Made by a program: the position numbers and the translations under genes. The notes under the pieces were generated by a model. The model saw only the letters and a list, made by a program, of their open reading frames with translations. It ran no database searches and was not told the DNA's origin. Positions 57,508-64,000 of a DNA stretch of 64,000 bases are shown in pieces. The number at the start of each line of letters is the position of its first letter. Within the stretch, counting starts at the first letter, position 1. The DNA comes from Halichoerus grypus (Eukaryota > Chordata > Mammalia > Carnivora > Phocidae): positions 50,176,628-50,240,627 of the forward strand of contig NC_135722.1 of assembly GCF_964656455.1 (NCBI RefSeq), read 5' to 3'.

Positions 57508-59329
57508 GGGGCGGAGCAAGATGGCGGAGGAGTAGGAGACCTGGATTTCGTCTCCTCTCAGGAATTCAGCTGGATAGGGATCAAACCATTCTGAACACCT
57601 ACGAACTCAACAGGAGATCGAGGAAAAGAAGAGCAACAACTCTCTGAACAGAAAAGCGACCACTTTCTGGAAGGTAGGACGTGCGGAGAAGTGAATCCGA
57701 GGTGATATTCAGGAGGATAGACAGCGGGGGAGGGGCCTCCATCCGCCGCTTCTGGCAAGTGATAGAGCCGCGGAGCACAAAATCGGAACTTTTAGAAGTC
57801 TGCTCCGCTGAGGGACGTCACTCTGGTGGCTAAGCGGGGGGTGGAACCCTCGTGGGACAGTGTGGTCTCAGGACCCTCGGGGTCACAGAAAGACCAGGGG
57901 TGCCTGAATGTGGCAGAGCTCCCGGGTATCAGAGCAGGGAAGCCGGCTGCAGAGACGGAGCCGAGGCGCGGGCTCTCAGCTCCAGGGTTGTCATAAACCA
58001 TGATCCGCGGCACAGTTGGGCCACTGCTCCTCCAGCAGGGACCCAACAAGCGGCAGATCCGGGGAGACTCACCTTCCTCCCCCGGGAGGAGAGGGGCGGG
58101 AGTGCACCGCGGGGATCTGCTGGGTTTGGAGACTCCACACGGGGTCGGGTGCCAGAGATAGAAACGCGCGGTCACAGGCCGGGTGAGCACAGAGTGCGGC
58201 AGGAGACCAGGGAGATGGGAGTGACTGACGGCTTTTCTCTGGGGGCTCACTGAGGAGCAGGACCCCGAGTTCTCGGCTCCTCCAGGGCAGAGATTGGGAG
58301 GCCGCCATTTTCACTCTCTGCCTCCAAAGCTATATGGAAAGCTTGCAGGGAACAAAAGCTCCTGAGAGCAAACCTGAGCAGATTACTTAGCCTGGACCGG
58401 GCAAGGGCAGGGCAATTCTGCCTCTGGCAAAGACATTTGGGAACCACGGCAACAGGCCCCTCCCCCAGAAGATCAGCAAGAACAGCCAGCCAAGACCAAG
58501 TTTACAAATCAGTGAGAACGGCAGAACTCCAGCGCTAGGGGAATACTGCACATAGAATCCATGGCTTTTTTACCATGATTCTGTAGTCTTTCAAAGTTAA
58601 TTTTTTTTAACTGTCTTTTTTTTTTTGAATTTTTCTTTTTCCCTTTTTCAACCAACATCTTATCAATCCCTTTTTTAAAAAACATTTTTATTTTTCATTT
58701 TTAGAGTCATATTCTATCCCTTCATAGTAGTTACCCGTATTTTTGGCATATATATATAAGTTGTTCTCTCTTTAAAATTTTGAGATAGTTTCTTCTAACA
58801 GATCAAAATATACCCTAAATCTCTAGTGTATGGTTTTTTTCTACTCCCCTGCCTGATCACATTCTCTCCCTTTTTTTTTTTTAAATCCTCTTCTTCCTTT
58901 TTTCAAACAACTTCTTATCAATTCCTTTTATAAAATTTTTTATAATTTCCATCTTTACAGTCATATTCCATCCCTTCATCATATCAATCCTTATTTTTGT
59001 ACATATATAAGCTTTTCTTTCTTTAAAATTTTGGGAGGCACTTTCTTCTAACAGATCACAATACACCCAAACTCTAGTGTGTGGCACTGATCTATATACC
59101 AGCCTGATCATATTTGATCACATTCTGTTTTTTTTGTTTTGTTTTGTTTTTGTTTGTTTTTATCTTTATCTTTTTCTTTTTCTTTTTTTTTCTTTTTCTT
59201 TTTTCTCTCTTTCCCTTTCTTTTCCCACTGCTTCAGGTCTTTTCTGATTTGTGTAGAGCATATTTTCTGGGGATGTTGTTACCCTGTTTGCATTTTGTTC
59301 TCCCATTAATCTATTCTCCTCTGGACAAA
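57508..59329 (+). promoter_or_regulatory. L1 5' UTR, CpG-rich internal promoter
   Basis: The first ~1 kb is GC/CpG-rich and begins with CAAGATGGCGG, the YY1-type site that positions L1 transcription start. The second part is AT- and T-rich up to ORF1. Antisense open frames at 57792-58250 are not genes. Confidence 0.75.
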
Positions 59330-60219
59330 ATGACAAGACAGAAAAAATCACCTCAACAAAAAGAACAAGAGGTAGTACCGACTGCCAGGGACCTACTCAA
59401 TACGGACATTAGTACGATGTCAGATCTAGAGTTGAGAATCATCACTTTAAAGATACTAGCTGGGCTTGAAAAAACCATGGAAGTTATTAGAGAAACCCTT
59501 TCTGGAGAAGTAAAAGAACTAAAATCTAACCAAGTAGAAATCAAAAAGGCTATTAATGAGGTGCAATCAAATATGGGGGCGCTAACTGCTAGGATAAATG
59601 AGGCAGAAGAGAGAATCAGTGAGATAGAAGACCAAATGGTAGAAAATAAAGAAGCTGAGAAAAAGAGAGATAAACAACTACTGGATCACGAGGGCAGAAT
59701 TCGAGAGATAAGTGATACCATAAGACGAAACAACATTAGAATAATTGGGATCCCAGAAGAAGAAAGAGAGGGGCAGAAGGTATATTGGAGCAAATTATAG
59801 CAGAGAACTTCCCTCATTTGGGGAAGGAAACAGACATCAAAATCCAGGAAGCACAGAGAACCCCTCTCAAAATCAATAAAAATAGGTCAACACCCCAACA
59901 TCTAATACTAAAACTTACGACTCTCAGAGACAAAGAGAAAATCCTGAAAGCGGCTCGGGAGAAGAGATATGTAACCTACAGTGGTAGAAACATTAGATTG
60001 GCAACAGACTTATCCACAGAGACCTGGCAGGCCAGAAAGGACTGGCATGATATATTCAGAGCACTAAATGAGAAAAATATGCAGCCAAGAATACTACATC
60101 CAGCTAGGCTGTCATTGAAAATAGAAGGAGAGATAAAAAGCTTCCAGGACAAACAAAAACTAAAGGAATTTGCAAACACAAAACCAGCCCTACAAGAAAT
60201 CTTGAAAGGGGTCCTCTAA
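59330..60219 (+). pseudogene. L1 ORF1 (RNA-binding protein), one frameshift
   Basis: Starts MTRQKKSPQQKEQEVVPTA at 59330. Coiled-coil region (..LSGEVKELKSNQVEIKKAI.. to ..EERISEIEDQMVENKEAEKK..) for trimer formation, then the RRM start RRNNIRIIGIPEEERE. The frame is lost near 59768-59776, in the run gagagggg, where about one base is missing, and the truncated product ends at 59800. Homology resumes one frame over at EQIIAENFPHLGKET and runs through the C-terminal domain (QARKDWHDIFRALNEKNMQP, LHPARLSLKIEGEI) to LQEILKGVL at 60219. The full span would be about 297 residues, near the usual size. Confidence 0.9.
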
Positions 60220-60300
60220 GCAAAGAGAGAGCCTAAAAGCAACATAGACCAGAAAAGAACACAGACAATAGACACTAACAGTCACCTTACAGGCAATACA

Positions 60301-63300
60301 ATGGCACTAAATTCCTATCTTTCAATAGTTACCCTGAATGTAAATGGGCTAAATGCCCCAATCAAAAGACACAGGCTATCAGATTGGATTAAAAAACAAG
60401 ACCCATCGATATGCTGTCTGCAAGAGACTCATTTTAGACCCAAAGACACCCCCAGATTGAAAGTGAGGGGGTGGAAAACCATTTACCATGCTAATGGACA
60501 CCAAAAGAAAACTGGGGTGGCAATCCTTATATCAGACAAATTAGATTTTAAACCAAAGACTATAATAAGAGATGAGGAAGGACACTATATCCTACTTAAA
60601 GGGTCTATCCAATAAGAAGATCTAACAATTGTAAATATCTATGCCCCTAACATGGGAGCAGCCAATTATATAAGGCAATTAAAAACAAAAGCAAAGAAAC
60701 ACATTGACAACAATACAATAATAGTGGGGGACTTTAACACCCCCCTCACTAAAATGGACAGATCACCTAAGCAAAAGATCAACAAGGAAATAAAGACTTT
60801 AAATGACACACTGGAACAAATGGACTTCACAGACATATTCAGAACATTCCATCCAAAGCAACGGAATACACATTCTTCTCTAGTGCCCATGGAACATTCT
60901 CCAGAATCGATCACATCCTAGGTCACAAATCAGGTCTCAACCGGTACCAAAAGATTGGGATCATTCCCTGCCTATTTTCAGACCACAATGCTTTGAAACT
61001 AGAACTCAATCACAAGAGGAAAGTCGGAAAGAACTCAAATACATGGAGGCTAAAGAACATCCTACTAAAGAATGAATGGGTCAACCAGGAAATTAAAGAA
61101 TTAAAAATTCATGGAAACCAATGAAAATGAAAACACAACTGTTCAAAATCTTTGGGATGCAGCAAAGGCAGTCCTAAGAGGAAAGTATATAGCAATACAA
61201 GCCTTTCTCAAGAAACAAGAAAGGTCTCAAGTACACAACCGAACCCTACACCTAAAGGAGCTGGAGAAAGAACAGCAAATAAAGCCTAAACCCAGCAGGA
61301 GAAGAGAAATAATAAAGATCAGAGCAGAAATCAATGAAATAGAAACTCAAAGAACAGTAGAACAGATCAACGAAACTAGGAGCTGGTTCTTTGAAAGAAT
61401 TAACAAGATTGATAAACTGCTGGCCAGACTTACCAAAAAGAAAAGAGAAATGACCCAAATCAACAAAATCATGCATGAAAGAGGAGAGATCACAACCAAC
61501 ACCAAAGAAATACAAACAATTATAAGAACATATTATGAGCAAGTCTATGCCAGCAAATTAGATAACCTGGAAGAAATGGATGCATTCCTAGAGATGTATC
61601 AACCACCAAAACTGAACCAGGAAGAAATAGAAAACCTGAGCAGACGTATAACCACTAAGGAAATTGAAGCAGTCATCAAAAATCTCCCAACAAACAAAAG
61701 CCCAGGGCCAGATGGCTTCCCAGGGGAATTCTACCAAACATTTAAAGAAGAATTAATACCTATTCTTCTGAAACTGTTCCAAAAAATAGAAATGGAAGGA
61801 AAACTTCCAAACTCATTTTATGAGGCCACCATTACCTTGATCCCAAAACCAGACAAAGACCCCATCAAAAAGGAGAATTACAGACCAGTATCCTTGATGA
61901 ACATGGATGCAAAAATTCTCACCAAAATACTAGCCAATAGGATCCAACAGTACATTACAAGGATTATTCACCACGACCAAGTGGGATTTATCCCTGGGTT
62001 GCAAGGTTGGTTCAACATCCACAAATCCATCAACGTGATACAATACATTAACAAAAGAAAGAACAAGAATCATATGATCCTCTCAATAGATGCAGAAAAA
62101 GCATTTGACAAAGTACAGCATCCTTTCTTAATCAAAACTCTTCAGAGTATAGGCATAGAGGGTACATACCTCAATATCATAAAAGCCATCTATGAAAAAC
62201 CTACAGCGAATATCATTCTCAATGGGGAAAAACTGAGAGCTTTCCCCCTAAAGTCAGGAACACGGCAGGGATGTCCACTATCACCACTGCTATTCAACAT
62301 AATATTAGAAGTCCTAGCCACAGCAATCAGACAACAAAAAGAAATCAAAGGCATCCAAATTGGCAAAGAAGAGGTCAAACTCTCACTGTTTGCAGATGAT
62401 ATGATACTCTATGTGGAAAGCCCAAAAGACTCCACCCCAAAACTGCTAGAACTCATACAGGAATTCAGTCAAGTGGCAGGATATAAAATCAATGCACAGA
62501 AGTCAGTGGCATTCCTATACACCAACAACAAGACAGAAGAAAGAGAAATTAAGGAGTTGATCCCATTTACAATTGCACCCAAAACCATAAGATACCTAGG
62601 AATAAATCTAACCAAAGAGGCAAAGGATCTGTACTCAAAAAACTATAAAATACTCATGAAAGAAACTGAGGAAGACACAAAGAAATGGAAAAACGTTCCA
62701 TGCTCATGGATTGGAAGAACAAATATTGTGAAGATGTCAATGCTACCTAGAGCAATCTACACATTCAATGCAATCCCCATCAAAATACCATCCACTTTTT
62801 TCAAAGAAATGGAACAAATAATCCTAAAATTTGTATGGAACCAGAAAAGACCCCACATAGCCAGAGGAATGTTGAAAAAGAAAAGCAAAGCTGGCGGCAT
62901 CACAATTCCAGACTTCAAGCTCTATTACAAAGCTGTCATCATCAAGACAGTATGGTACTGGCACAAAAACAGACACATAGATCAATGGAACAGAATAGAG
63001 AGCCCAGAAATGGACCCTCAACTCTATGGTCAACTCATCTTCGACAAAGCAAGAAAGAATGTCCAATGGAAAAAAGACAGTCTCTTCAACAAATGGTGTT
63101 GGGAAAATTGGACAGCCACATGCAGAAGAATGAAACTGGACCACTTCCTTACACCACACACAAAAATAGACTCCAAATGGTTGAAAGACCTCAATGTGAG
63201 ACAGGAGTCCATCAAAATCCTAAAGGAGTACACAGGCAGCAACCTCTTCGACCTCAGCCGCAGCAACTTCTTCCTAGAAACATCGCCAAAGGCAAGGGAA

Positions 63301-64000
63301 GCAAGGGCTAAAATGAACTCTTGGGACTTCATCAAGATAAAAAGCTTTTGCAAAGCAAAGGAAACAGTCAACAAAACCAAAAGACAACCGACAGAATGGG
63401 AGAAGATATTTGCAAATGACATATCAGATAAAGGGCTAGTATCCAAAATCTATAAAGAACTTATCAAACTCAACACCCAAAGAACAAAGAGTCCAATCAA
63501 GAAATGGGCAGAAGACATGAAAAGACATTTTTCCAAAGAAGACATCCAAATGGCCAACAGACACATGAAAAAGTGCTCAACATCGCTCAGCATCAGGGAA
63601 ATCCAAATCAAAACCTCAATGAGATACCACCTCACACCAGTCAGAATGGCTAACATTAACAAGTCAGGAAATGACAGATGTTGGCAGGAATGCGGAGAAA
63701 GGGGAACCCTCCTACACTGTTGGTGGGAATGCAAGTTGGTGCAGCCACTCTGGAAAACAGTATGGAGGTTCCTCAAAAAGTTGAAAATAGAGCTACCATA
63801 TGATCCAGCAATTGCACTACTGGGTATTTATCCCAAAGATACAAAAGTGGGGATCTGAAAGGGCGTGCACCCCAATGTTTATAGCAGCATTGTCCACAAT
63901 AGCCAAACTGTGGAAAGAGCCAAGATGTCCATCGACAGATGAATGGATAAAGAAGATGTGGTGTATATATATACAATGGAATATTATGCAGCCATCAAAA
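60301..64000 (+). pseudogene. L1 ORF2 endonuclease-reverse transcriptase, broken
   Basis: Starts MALNSYLSIVTLNVNGLNAP (60301), the L1 endonuclease start; CCLQETHF, YHANGH and VGDFNTPL follow. Four breaks are visible: TAA in place of a sense codon at 60613-60615; one base missing near 60855-60857 (frame lost after FHPK); a compensating shift near 61090-61110 in an A-rich stretch; and TGA at 63856-63858 where the sister copy has Arg. Between the last two lies a 915-codon open block (61111-63858) with [37 protein letters not shown], the catalytic FADD (62389-62400), and the zinc-knuckle-like [18 protein letters not shown]. Translation homology continues to the window edge. It cannot make a full ORF2p. 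Confidence 0.94.

Larger units (their letters stand above)
57508..64000 (+). mobile_element. Young full-length-type LINE-1, cut by window end
   Basis: 5' UTR from 'ggggcggagcaagatggcgg' (57508), ORF1 59330-60219, ORF2 from 60301 past 64000. 3' UTR and tail are outside. It is close to the minus-strand L1 at 15911-23030 but better preserved: one 915-codon open block still covers the whole reverse transcriptase. Confidence 0.95.

Noticed and set aside
1..64000. A previously undescribed multi-gene system
   Set aside because: Everything with coding content is an OR51 receptor or an L1 protein; remaining open frames are short and unsupported.

Overview
This is mammalian nuclear DNA, almost certainly from a caniform carnivore (dog, bear, mustelid or seal lineage). 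The clearest marker is the tRNA-derived Can-SINE, found on both strands at about fourteen sites. Its head carries the diagnostic 'cctgggtggctcag' A-box region and its tail is CT-rich and ends in (AAATA)n/poly(A). There are also several carnivore-type LINE-1 copies, including one full-length and one that runs off the window end. Nothing is bacterial or viral-genomic, and I see no operon, CRISPR array or novel multi-gene system. The species cannot be fixed from sequence alone.

The genes are a stretch of the class I olfactory receptor (OR51) cluster, syntenic with human 11p15.4. In order they are an OR51G2-like gene (3158-4098, +, one frameshift), an OR51A7-like gene (13268-14205, -, three frameshifts), an OR51A2/A4-like gene (33713-34650, +, two frameshifts), OR51T1 (40080-41063, -, intact, 327 aa) and an OR51H-like gene (48440-49390, -, stop at codon 2 plus two frameshifts). 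Only OR51T1 can still encode a seven-transmembrane receptor. It has a strong 3' splice site and a near-perfect Kozak context just upstream, which fits the usual OR layout of 5' non-coding exon(s) plus one coding exon.

Region by region: 1-15.9 kb holds two dead ORs in old repeat-rich DNA (MIR, ancient L1, an MLT1-like LTR, Can-SINEs, a polypurine microsatellite). A full-length L1 lies on the minus strand at about 15.91-23.03 kb. From 23.3 to 31.2 kb there are truncated L1s, an ancient L1 carrying a SINE, a processed retrocopy inside an L1 tail, and two class I solo LTRs. From 31.2 to 52.7 kb come the other three ORs, more SINEs, a second retrocopy, a 90-bp tandem duplication and two hAT-type miniature elements. 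From 52.7 to 57.5 kb there are MIR, L2 and HAL1-like fossils. From 57.5 kb to the window end there is a young plus-strand L1, inserted into an older L1, with its ORF2 cut by the window edge.

The window is therefore a decaying chemoreceptor neighbourhood expanded by successive waves of retrotransposition. The most useful points are the OR break-points, the two retrocopies with clear target-site duplications but unidentified parent genes, a 52-bp SINE insertion with a perfect 17-bp duplication, an L1 with a 5' inversion, and the oppositely oriented pair of young L1s that bracket four of the five ORs.
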